This document shows, in pieces, positions 27,043-35,079 of a stretch of 64,000 nt of DNA. Below the pieces are notes generated by a model, which was not told where the DNA came from, searched no databases, and was given only the letters and a program-made list of their open reading frames with translations. The position numbers and the translations under genes are program-made. The DNA comes from Muricoccus nepalensis (GTDB taxonomy: Bacteria; Pseudomonadota; Alphaproteobacteria; Acetobacterales; Acetobacteraceae): contig NZ_RCZP01000007.1 of the NCBI RefSeq assembly GCF_006438825.1, positions 1 to 64,000 on the forward strand, in the 5' to 3' direction. Within the stretch, counting starts at the first letter, position 1, and the number at the start of each line of letters is the position of its first letter.

Positions 27043-28251
27043 TCAGGCCCGGGAGCGGTCGCCGAGGGTGCCGAGCTCCCGCTCCACCAGGCTCACCCAG
27101 TAGCCGACGCCGAGCGGGATGGCGTCGTCGTTGAAGTCGTAGGTCGGCGTGTGCAGCCCCTCGGAGCTCGGCCCGCCGGCGCCGATGCCCATGAACATGA
27201 AGGCGCCGGGCCGGGCCTTGAGCATGAGGGAGAAGTCCTCGCCCCCGGTGATCAGCGGCGCGTTGCCCTCCACCTTCTCCGCCCCGGCGAGGGCCGCGGC
27301 CGCGGCGATGGCGACGTCGGTCTGCTCGGCGTGGTTCACCAGCGCCTCGCCCCGCCGGTCGTACTCCACCGCCGCCGTGCAGCCGAAGGAGGCGGCGAGG
27401 CCGTCGGCCAGCTCGCGCATCCGCCGCTCCATCGTGTCGCGGACGGCGGTGGTGTAGGAGCGGGCGGTGCCGCCGATGACCATCTCGGACGGCATGACGT
27501 TGGTGGAGGCCATCGAGCCGCCGTGGATGGCGCCGACGCTGATCACGGCCGCCTCCACCGCCGCGATGTTGCGCGCCACCACCGTCTGCAGCGCCATGAC
27601 GAACTGCGCCTGGAGCACGGCCACGTCGGTCGCGAGGTGCGGCGCGGCGCCCCCGTGGCCGCCGGTGCCGCGGAAGGTCACCACCCAGCGGTCGCCCGCC
27701 GCCATGGCCGGGCCGGGGCGGATGGCGAACTGGCCGAGCGGCAGGCCGGGTTCGTTGTGCAGGCCGTAGACGCTGTCCACCGGGAAGCGCTCGAAGAGGC
27801 CGTCGGCGAGCATCGCCTTGGCCCCGCCACGGCCCTCCTCGGCCGGCTGGAAGATGAACTGGACGGTCCCGCCGAAATCCGGGTTCTGCGAGAGGTGCCG
27901 CGCGGCGCCGAGCAGCATGGCGGTGTGGCCGTCATGGCCGCAGGCGTGCATGACGCCCTTGTTGGTGGAGGCGTGGGGAAGCTCCGTCGCCTCCTCGATC
28001 GCCAGCGCGTCCATGTCCGCGCGCAGCCCGATGGCGCGCTGGCCGGCGCCGCGGCCCTTCAGCGTCGCGACGACGCCGTATTTCCCGATCCCCTCCGTCA
28101 CCTCCAGGCCCCAGCCGCGCAGGGTCTCGGCCACCAGCGCGGCGGTGCGGGCCTCCTCCATGCCCATCTCGGGATGGGCGTGGATGTCCCGGCGTATCGC
28201 GGCAAGCTCGGGCTGGAGGGCCCGGATGCGGTCGAGGGCGGCGTCGTCCAT
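27043..28251 (-). CDS. M20 family metallopeptidase / amidohydrolase (hippurate hydrolase-like)
   Basis: 402 residues. 'LAAIRRDIHAHPEMGMEE', 'LRADMDALAI', 'HACGHDGHTAMLLG', 'FIFQPAEEGRGGA' and 'ITGGEDFSLML' give the M20D metal-binding and catalytic set (Cys, His, Glu, Glu, His). It cleaves N-acyl amino acids or related amides in the cytoplasm. ATG 28251 is chosen because GGAG lies 6 nt upstream; ATG 28263 is possible, and the longer frame upstream is Pro/Arg-rich noise. Divergent from the MFS gene. Confidence 0.92.
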   Translation of the reverse strand: MDDAALDRIRALQPELAAIRRDIHAHPEMGMEEARTAALVAETLRGWGLEVTEGIGKYGVVATLKGRGAGQRAIGLRADMDALAIEEATELPHASTNKGVMHACGHDGHTAMLLGAARHLSQNPDFGGTVQFIFQPAEEGRGGAKAMLADGLFERFPVDSVYGLHNEPGLPLGQFAIRPGPAMAAGDRWVVTFRGTGGHGGAAPHLATDVAVLQAQFVMALQTVVARNIAAVEAAVISVGAIHGGSMASTNVMPSEMVIGGTARSYTTAVRDTMERRMRELADGLAASFGCTAAVEYDRRGEALVNHAEQTDVAIAAAAALAGAEKVEGNAPLITGGEDFSLMLKARPGAFMFMGIGAGGPSSEGLHTPTYDFNDDAIPLGVGYWVSLVERELGTLGDRSRA

Positions 28252-28441
28252 CGGGGGCTCCATCTCGGCGTTGGGGGCTCGGCGTCGGGGGGAGGATGCG
28301 GCGGGGCGGCGGGGCTGCCAAGGGCCGGCGGGGCGGCATGGGAGGGCTGCGCCGGGCGGAGGGGCCGGGGACTGGCGCCGTAGGGGCGATCGGCGCCAAG
28401 CTTCGCCGGAAGAGGACGCGCCAGGAACGGGAAGCGACGCC

Positions 28442-29683
28442 ATGAGGAACGCCAGCGGCCGGGGCAGCGGCGCCGCGACGACCGCGATCGGGAACCCAGG
28501 GATCTGGGCCGTGGTGGTCGCCGCGGCGGTGGCGGCCTCGATGTCCATGGGCATCCGCCAAACCTACGGCCTCTTCCTGCTGCCGCTCGGCGCCGAGGAG
28601 GGGATCCCGGCGGTCACCCTCGGCATGGCGGTCGCGCTGCACAACCTCACCTGGGGCATCGCCCAGCCGGTGACGGGCGCGTTCGGGGACCGCTACGGCG
28701 CGGGGCGCGTCGCGGCCTTCGGCGGGGCTCTCTACGTCGCCGGGCTCGGGCTGGTCGCGATCCATCCCTCGGCGATCACCGCCCTTCTCGGCATCGGCCT
28801 CATGACGGGCATCGGCGTGGGCTGCGCCGGCACCGGCAGCGTGATGGCCGCCGTCGGCCGCGCGGCGACGCCGGAGCGGCGGGCGAGCATGATGGGCATC
28901 GCGGCCGCGGGCGGCTCGGTCGGCCAGGCGCTGCTGGTGCCCTACGCGCAGTTCGGCATCGGCTGGTTCGGCGCGGCCTCCGCGCTGGGCGCGATGGCGC
29001 TGGCGGCGATGCTCATCATCCCTGCCGCGCGCGTGCTGGAATGGGCGCCCCGCAACCCCGCCGCGCCCACCCGCGGCGTTTCTGAGCTGCCGGAGCTGGC
29101 CCGGAACGCGCTCGGGCACCGCGACTTCGCGCTGCTGACCCTCGGCTTCTTCGCCTGCGGCTTCCAGCTCGCCTTCCTCACCGCGCACCTGCCGGCCCAT
29201 CTCGCGCTCTGCGGCATGCCGCCCTGGCTGGGCGCGACCTCGCTGATGCTGGTGGGGCTGTTCAACATCCCCGGCTCCTGGTTCTGCGGCAAGCTCGGCG
29301 GCATCATCCGGCCGGAGGTGGCGCTCGGCGCGATCTACCTGGCGCGCAGCCTCGCCATCGCGCTCTTCGCGGTCCTGCCCGTGACGGAATGGGGCACGCT
29401 GCTCTTCGCCGCGGTGCTCGGCTCGATCTGGCTCGGCTCGGTGCCGCTGACGGCCGCGGCCATCGCGCGGCGCTTCGGGGTGGCCGACCTCGGCGCGCTC
29501 TACGGCGTGTGCTTCTTCAGCCACCAGATCGGCGGCTTCCTCGGCGTGGGTGCCGGGGCGGTGCTCTTGCAGCAGACCGGCAGCTACGCGGCCTTCTGGC
29601 CCGTGATGATCCTCGTCGGCCTCGGCGCCGTCGCCGCGAACTGGGCCACGCGCGGGCCGATCCGGGCGACGGCGATGGCCTGA
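28442..29683 (+). CDS. MFS transporter, monocarboxylate/oxalate-formate type
   Basis: 413 residues, 12 predicted helices. 'SMSMGIRQTYGLFLLPLGAEEGI', 'LHNLTWGIAQPVTGAFGDRYGAGRV' and 'GGFLGVGAGAVLLQQTGSY' resemble monocarboxylate/OFA-type MFS carriers in proteobacteria. Start ATG 28442; the longer upstream frame is antisense to the M20 gene and is not coding. Possibly exports or imports an organic acid linked to the neighbouring amidohydrolase. Confidence 0.88.
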   Translation: MRNASGRGSGAATTAIGNPGIWAVVVAAAVAASMSMGIRQTYGLFLLPLGAEEGIPAVTLGMAVALHNLTWGIAQPVTGAFGDRYGAGRVAAFGGALYVAGLGLVAIHPSAITALLGIGLMTGIGVGCAGTGSVMAAVGRAATPERRASMMGIAAAGGSVGQALLVPYAQFGIGWFGAASALGAMALAAMLIIPAARVLEWAPRNPAAPTRGVSELPELARNALGHRDFALLTLGFFACGFQLAFLTAHLPAHLALCGMPPWLGATSLMLVGLFNIPGSWFCGKLGGIIRPEVALGAIYLARSLAIALFAVLPVTEWGTLLFAAVLGSIWLGSVPLTAAAIARRFGVADLGALYGVCFFSHQIGGFLGVGAGAVLLQQTGSYAAFWPVMILVGLGAVAANWATRGPIRATAMA

Positions 29684-29710
29684 GGGGCGCCGGCGCGCGG
29701 CCGGCGCCCC
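29684..29710. terminator. Bidirectional hairpin between MFS and binding-protein genes
   Basis: Perfect 10-bp stem (29684-29693 with 29701-29710) with a 7-nt loop, starting right after the MFS stop and ending 7 bases before the minus-strand stop. No T tract. Confidence 0.55.
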
Positions 29711-29716
29711 GCCCGC

Positions 29717-30952
29717 TCAGGTCCGGACGAGGGGGCAGCCGCCCTCCGACATCGGGCGGAAGGCCTCCTCGGCGGGCGTGGTGCCGGCGAGCTTGTAGTA
29801 GTCGCCCGGCGCGGTCTGCTCGGCCGGGCTCTTCACCTCGAAGAGATAGGACGGGTGGATCTTGCGCCCGTCCATCCGGATCTGGCCGGGGCCGAAGGCG
29901 TCGTCGTCCGTCGGTATGGCCTTCATCCGCTCCACCGTCGCGCGGCCGGAGAGCTTCGCCTCCGCCACGCCCATGTTGGCGACGGCCTTGAGGTAGTGCA
30001 GCGCCCCCGCGTAGCAGCCCGCCTGGATCATGCCCATCGGGATGTTCCCGGGCAGCTTCGGCCGTGCGCGCGCGGCCAGCGCGCGGGTGCGGTCGTTCAG
30101 GTTCCAGTAGAAGGATTCCGTCAGCAGCAGGCCCTGCGCGGTCTCGAGGCCGAGCGCGTGCACGTCGGCGATCGCCATGAGCAGCGTCGCGAGCTTCGCC
30201 TGGCGCGTGAGCCCGAACTCGCGCGCCTGCTTCACGCAGTTCACCGTGTCGGTCCCGGCGTTGGCGAGGCCGAGCACCTTCGCCCGGCTGGCGCGCGCCT
30301 GCACGAGGAAGGAGGAGAAGTCGGTCGTCTGCGGGAAGGGGTAGCGCACGCCGCCCAGCACCTTCCCGCCCGCGGCCTCCACGAAGGCGGAGGTGTCGCG
30401 CTGCAGCGCGTGGCCGAAGGCGTAGTCGGCCGTGATGAAGAACCAGCTGTCGCCGCCGGCCCGGGTGAGGGCGGCGCCCGTGGACTTTGCGAGCATCCAG
30501 GTGTCGTAGGTCCAGTGCACCGTGTTGGGCGAGCACTGCGAGCCCGTGAGCTCCACCACCGCGCCGCCCGAATTCACGAAGACCTTGTCCTTCTCCCGCG
30601 CCGCGGCGGCGACCGCCAGCGCGACGGAGGAGGTCGGCACGTCGAGGATCATGTCCACGCCCTCGGTGTCGTACCACTGGCGGGCGATGCCGCTGCCGAC
30701 ATCCGGCCGGTTCTGGTGGTCGGCCTGCAGCACCTCCACCATGATGCCGGGGTTGGCGGCCATGAACTCCTCGACGGCCTGGCGCGCGCAGGCGACGGAG
30801 CCGGGGCCGGTCGGGTCGCGGTAGGGGCCCGACATGTCCGTCAGCACGCCGATGCGGATGGGCCTGGGCGCGCGCGGCTGCGCCATGGCGCGCGGCAGGA
30901 GGGCGGTGGCGCCGGCGGCTCCCAGCAAGGCGCGCCTCACGATGGTGGTCAT
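29717..30952 (-). CDS. ABC transporter substrate-binding protein (branched-chain amino acid family)
   Basis: 411 residues. Signal peptide (RRALLGAAGATALLPRAMAQ), then 'IRIGVLTDMSGPYRDPTGPGS', 'YFVNSGG'-like and 'FFITADYAFGHALQRD' motifs of the Peripla_BP_6/LivK family. It lies 67 bases downstream of the acyl-CoA synthetase gene on the same strand, a common arrangement for uptake of aromatic or carboxylic acids then activated with CoA. Permease and ATPase genes are not nearby. Confidence 0.92.
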   Translation of the reverse strand: MTTIVRRALLGAAGATALLPRAMAQPRAPRPIRIGVLTDMSGPYRDPTGPGSVACARQAVEEFMAANPGIMVEVLQADHQNRPDVGSGIARQWYDTEGVDMILDVPTSSVALAVAAAAREKDKVFVNSGGAVVELTGSQCSPNTVHWTYDTWMLAKSTGAALTRAGGDSWFFITADYAFGHALQRDTSAFVEAAGGKVLGGVRYPFPQTTDFSSFLVQARASRAKVLGLANAGTDTVNCVKQAREFGLTRQAKLATLLMAIADVHALGLETAQGLLLTESFYWNLNDRTRALAARARPKLPGNIPMGMIQAGCYAGALHYLKAVANMGVAEAKLSGRATVERMKAIPTDDDAFGPGQIRMDGRKIHPSYLFEVKSPAEQTAPGDYYKLAGTTPAEEAFRPMSEGGCPLVRT

Positions 30953-31019
30953 GGTCCCGTTTCCTTCCCTTGCGGCGCCGCTTCGTGCCGGCGGCGGCCG
31001 CTGTTGAACGCCCGGCGCG

Positions 31020-32657
31020 TCAGGAGGTCAGCGCGGGCGGCAGCTTGCCCGCCCGCAGCATGTCGCGGATGCGCGCCTTCTGGAGCTTGCCCGTGGCGGT
31101 ATGGGGGAGCTCCTCCACCACGACCATCGCGTCGGGGATGCACCACTTCGGGATCTTGCCCTCGTAGAAGCGGGCCATCTCCGCCCAAGTGACGTACTGC
31201 CCCTCGTGCAGCACCAGCACGAGAAGCGGCCGCTCGCCCCAGCGCTCGTCGGGGCGCGCCACCACCGCCGCCTCGCGCACGGCGGGATGGGCGAGGGCGA
31301 TGTTCTCGAGCTCGATGCTGCCGATCCACTCGCCGCCGGACTTCACCACGTCCTTCGTGCGGTCCACGACCTGCACGTAGCCGTCCTCGTCCATCGTCAC
31401 CACGTCGCCCGTCTCGAACCAGCCGGGATGGGCGAAGGCAGGCGCGCCCTCCTGGCGGAAGTAGCCGGACGCGACCCAGGGGCCGCGCACGAGCAGACTG
31501 CCATGCGCGGTGCCGTCGCGCGCGATCTCGCGGCCCTGCCCGTCCACGACGCGAAGCCCGACGCCGAAGAGCGGCCGGCCCTGCTTGGCGGCGAGCTCCG
31601 CCAGGCGTTCCTCCGGCCAGCCCTCGTGCTTCGCCTTGGGCGTGCTCGCGGCGCCGAGGGGGCTCGTCTCCGTCATGCCCCAGGCGTGCACCACGTGGAC
31701 GCCGTGGGCGCGGAACCGCTCGATCATGACGGGCGGGCAGGCGGAGCCGCCGATGATCACGCGCTGCAGCGGGCCGAAGCGCCGCCCGTTCTCCGCCATC
31801 CAGTTGAGCAGCGCCATCCACACCGTCGGCACGCCGGCGGTGAAGGTGACGCCCTCCTCCTCGATCAGCGCGTGCAGGCTGGCGCCGTCCAGCTTCGGCC
31901 CGGGCAGCACCAGCTTCGCGCCGACCATCGGCGCGGCGTAGGGCAGGCCCCAGGCGTTGACGTGGAACATCGGCACGACGGGCATGGCCACGCTGCGCGC
32001 CGAGAGCGCGAAGACGTCGGGCGCCACGATGGCCATGGCGTGCAGCACGGCGGAGCGATGGCTGTAGAGCACGCCCTTCGGCTCGCCCGTCGTGCCCGAG
32101 GTGTAGCAGAGGGAGCAGGCCGTGTTCTCGTCGAGGTCGGGCCAGTCGAAATCCTCCGCCGCCTCGGCGAGGAGGTCCTCGTAGCAGAGAAGGCCCGGCA
32201 GCCGGGACGAGGCCGGCATGCCCGCCGCGTCCGCCAGGACGACCACGCGCGGCGGGCGGGCGAGGCGGTCGAGCAGCCCCTCGAGCAGCGGCACGAAGCC
32301 GGGATCGACGAAGAGGACGCTGTCGCCGGCGTGGTCGATGATGTAGGCGATCTGCTCCGGAAAGAGCCGCGGGTTGATCGTGTGGCAGACCATCCCCGCG
32401 CCGCCGACGGCGTGGTAGAGCTCGAGGTGCCGGTGCCCGTTCCACGCGAGCGTGCCCACGCGGTCACCCCCCGACAGCCCGAGCGCGACCAGCGCCCGCG
32501 CCAGGCGGCCGCAGCGGCGCCAGGTGCGCGCGTAGTCCGTGCGGTGGATGCTTCCGTCGGGGAGGCGGGAGACGATCTCGGTGTCGCCGTGGTACTCGGC
32601 CGCGTGGCGCATGATCGACGTGGTCAGGAGGGGCACGTCCATCATCATGCCGCGCAT
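31020..32657 (-). CDS. Long-chain/medium-chain acyl-CoA synthetase (AMP-forming)
   Basis: 545 residues. P-loop 'LCYTSGTTGEPKGVLYSHRS' , 'WGMTETSPLG', 'FETGDVVTMDEDGYVQVVDRTKDVVKSGGEWI' and the catalytic Lys region 'LPHTATGKLQK' are all present, so it is a complete ANL-family ligase. It activates a fatty or aryl acid as the CoA thioester. Start ATG 32657 has GGAAGAGA upstream; the frame extension to 32786 is not supported. Probably co-transcribed with the binding protein at 29717. Confidence 0.93.
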   Translation of the reverse strand: MRGMMMDVPLLTTSIMRHAAEYHGDTEIVSRLPDGSIHRTDYARTWRRCGRLARALVALGLSGGDRVGTLAWNGHRHLELYHAVGGAGMVCHTINPRLFPEQIAYIIDHAGDSVLFVDPGFVPLLEGLLDRLARPPRVVVLADAAGMPASSRLPGLLCYEDLLAEAAEDFDWPDLDENTACSLCYTSGTTGEPKGVLYSHRSAVLHAMAIVAPDVFALSARSVAMPVVPMFHVNAWGLPYAAPMVGAKLVLPGPKLDGASLHALIEEEGVTFTAGVPTVWMALLNWMAENGRRFGPLQRVIIGGSACPPVMIERFRAHGVHVVHAWGMTETSPLGAASTPKAKHEGWPEERLAELAAKQGRPLFGVGLRVVDGQGREIARDGTAHGSLLVRGPWVASGYFRQEGAPAFAHPGWFETGDVVTMDEDGYVQVVDRTKDVVKSGGEWIGSIELENIALAHPAVREAAVVARPDERWGERPLLVLVLHEGQYVTWAEMARFYEGKIPKWCIPDAMVVVEELPHTATGKLQKARIRDMLRAGKLPPALTS

Positions 32658-32966
32658 GCTTGTCTCTTCCCCATGCGGGGCTTCGCCACCCCGTCGTTCT
32701 TGTTCCGGGGCCGCGCTGCAACGGCGGCAGGGCCCCTGGTACGAAATCACAGCAGCCCTGGAACGAAAGAGCAAGGTCTTTGCCAAGGGGCCGCGCCGGC
32801 CTCGTCGTTGAAGGGCACCGAATGCATCACGCGGACGTGATGGCCGATGATGCCCGTCGCGCGCCGTCGGCGGGTCTTCGCCGCGCGCGGGCCTGCGCGC
32901 GGCAACCGAAGAACGCTATGAAGGGATCGCTCCTCACCGGGCACTGATGGGCCTGAGAGCAGAGAG
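32658..32966. other. Divergent promoter region, no gene recognised
   Basis: About 309 bases between the acyl-CoA synthetase and the RlpA-like gene. It should hold the promoters of both. No gene and no clear operator seen. Confidence 0.5.
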
Positions 32967-33464
32967 ATGACGCTTCGCAAAACAGCGGGCATGATCCTGG
33001 CGGTGGCCGGCCTGATCCAGGCGGCGCCGGTCGCGTCCGCGCGCGAGCCGGGCGGCACGGTCATCGAGATCGCGCCACGCCCGCCGCCGCGCGCGCCCGT
33101 GGACCGCTCGGGCAAGGCGCGCCAGACGCAGGCCCGGGTGCTGGACGACCCGGCGCTCGCCTCCGTGCCCGCGCTCGGCGTCAGCGGCGTGCTGCCGCAG
33201 GGCACGACGGCGCGCGTGCAGAACGTGGAGAACGGCCGCTCGACCTTCGTGCAGATCCTGGGCGGCGGGCCGGCGAGCGCGGGCCGCCTGCTCGACATCA
33301 CGCCGCCCGTCGCGCGCGCGCTGGGCGTCACGGGCGGCAGCGCGCAGATCCTCGTCGCGCCGCTCGCGGTGCCGCAGCCCGACGGCACCATCCGCCTGGG
33401 GGAGGGCACGCGCCTCGCCGGAACCCAGGCCGCGCCGCCCGTCAGCGCCCGCCCCGAGGATTGA
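32967..33464 (+). CDS. Secreted RlpA-like (double-psi beta-barrel) protein without catalytic residues
   Basis: 165 residues. Signal peptide (MTLRKTAGMILAVAGLIQAAPVASA). Residues about 68-115, 'GVLPQGTTARVQNVENGRSTFVQILGGGP', 'GRLLDITPPVARALGV', follow the RlpA pattern 'LP.GT.V.VTNL.NGRSV.VRV.DRGPF..GR.IDLS..AA..LG'. The ASWYG start of the domain is missing, and the NDRGPF segment reads LGGGPA, so the lytic transglycosylase Asp is absent. A binding or structural role is more likely than catalysis. Confidence 0.65.
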   Translation: MTLRKTAGMILAVAGLIQAAPVASAREPGGTVIEIAPRPPPRAPVDRSGKARQTQARVLDDPALASVPALGVSGVLPQGTTARVQNVENGRSTFVQILGGGPASAGRLLDITPPVARALGVTGGSAQILVAPLAVPQPDGTIRLGEGTRLAGTQAAPPVSARPED

Positions 33465-33558
33465 GCGGCGGGCGGTCCCCTCCTTGCCGCCCGCGCGGCA
33501 AGCGCGCGAGGATCGCCGCACCGCCCTCCCGGGCGGCATCCCTTGCCGAAGGCCCTGC

Positions 33559-34980
33559 ATGACGCCCGACGAGTTCCGCGCGACCGGCCACCAGCTCATC
33601 GACTGGATCGCCGACTACCGGCGGGACATCGCCCGCCATCCCGTGCGGTCGCGGGTCGCGCCGGGCGAAATCCGCGCGGCGCTGCCGGCTGCGCCGCCGG
33701 AGCTGCCGGAGGGCATGGCGGCGGTGCTGGCGGACCTCGACCGCCTCGTCATGCCCGGGGTCACGCACTGGCAGTCGCCGCGCTTCTTCGGCTACTTCCC
33801 TGCCAACGCGCCGCTCGCGGGCGTGCTCGGCGACCTCGTGAGCACGGGGCTCGGCGTCGTCGGCCTCTCCTGGCAGTCCGGGCCCGCGCTGACGGAGCTC
33901 GAGGAGGTGGTGACCGACTGGGTGCGCCAGATGGTCGGCCTCTCGGAGGCCTGGAGCGGCGTCATCCAGGACACGGCCTCCACGAGCACGCTGGTGGCCC
34001 TCATCTGCGCGCGGGAGCGGGCGACGGGTTTCGCCATGGCGCGCGGCGGGCTGCAGGCGGAGGCGAGCCCGCTCATCGTCTACGTCTCCGCGCAGAGCCA
34101 CAGCTCCGTGGACAAGGCGGCGCTCCTCGTGGGCATCGGGCGCGACGGGGTGCGCCTGGTCCCGACCGACGAGGCCGGCGCGATGCGCGCCGACGCGCTG
34201 GATGCGATGGTAGGGGAGGATCTCGCGCGCGGCCTCCGCCCCTGCGCCGTCGTCGCGACCACCGGCACCACGGCGACCACGGCGCTTGACCCCGTCGGCG
34301 CCGTCGCGGCGGTGACGCGCCGCCACGGCCTCTGGCTGCACGTCGACGCCGCCATGGCCGGGAGCGCGATGATCCTGCCGGAGTGCCGCTGGATGTGGGA
34401 GGGCGTGGAGGGCGCGGACAGCCTCGTGCTGAACGCGCACAAGTGGCTCGGCGTGCCCTTCGACTGCTCCCTCTACTTCGTGCGCGACCCGCAGCACCTC
34501 ATGCGCGTGATGTCCACCAACCCGAGCTTCCTGCAGAGCGCGGTGGACGGGGAGGTGAAGAACCTGCGCGACTGGGGCATCCCGCTCGGGCGGCGCTTCC
34601 GGGCGCTGAAGCTCTGGTTCGTGCTGAGGGAGGGCGGCGTCGCGGCGCTGCGCGCGCGGCTGCGGCGGGACATGGAGAACGCGCGCTGGCTGGCCGAGCA
34701 GGCCGCGGCCGCGCCGGGCTGGCGCGTGCTCGCGCCCGTCGTGCTGCAGACGGTCTGCCTGGAGCACGCGCCCGCCGGCCTCGAGGGGGAGGCGCTGGAC
34801 CGCCACACCCTGCGCTGGGCCGAGGCGCTGAACGCGTCCGGCGCCGCCTACGTCACCCCCGCCGTGCTGGAGGGCCGCTGGATGGTGCGCGTCTCCGTCG
34901 GCGCCGAGCCGACCGAGCGCGCGGACGTGGCCGCGCTCTGGCAGGCGATGCAGGAGGCCGTCGGCAGCGCCGCCGCGTGA
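33559..34980 (+). CDS. Pyridoxal-dependent decarboxylase (aromatic-L-amino-acid decarboxylase family)
   Basis: 473 residues of the group II PLP decarboxylases. 'FFGYFPANAPLAGVLGDLV', 'SAQSHSSVDKAAL' (ring-stacking His), 'LHVDAAMAGSAMI' (Asp for the pyridine N) and the PLP lysine K295 in 'NAHKWLGVPFDCSL'. Likely decarboxylates aromatic L-amino acids (Tyr, Trp, Phe or Dopa). ATG 33559 has GAAGG upstream; the frame from 33484 has no better site. No linked pathway genes. Confidence 0.93.
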   Translation: MTPDEFRATGHQLIDWIADYRRDIARHPVRSRVAPGEIRAALPAAPPELPEGMAAVLADLDRLVMPGVTHWQSPRFFGYFPANAPLAGVLGDLVSTGLGVVGLSWQSGPALTELEEVVTDWVRQMVGLSEAWSGVIQDTASTSTLVALICARERATGFAMARGGLQAEASPLIVYVSAQSHSSVDKAALLVGIGRDGVRLVPTDEAGAMRADALDAMVGEDLARGLRPCAVVATTGTTATTALDPVGAVAAVTRRHGLWLHVDAAMAGSAMILPECRWMWEGVEGADSLVLNAHKWLGVPFDCSLYFVRDPQHLMRVMSTNPSFLQSAVDGEVKNLRDWGIPLGRRFRALKLWFVLREGGVAALRARLRRDMENARWLAEQAAAAPGWRVLAPVVLQTVCLEHAPAGLEGEALDRHTLRWAEALNASGAAYVTPAVLEGRWMVRVSVGAEPTERADVAALWQAMQEAVGSAAA

Positions 34981-35079
34981 GGTAGCGCCCCGCGCGATTC
35001 CCTTGCCTTCCCGCCCCGCGCCGCTGCTAGGGTCGCGCCCGAAGCCGCCCCACCCGAAGGCGGCGCCGGAGGTCGAACC

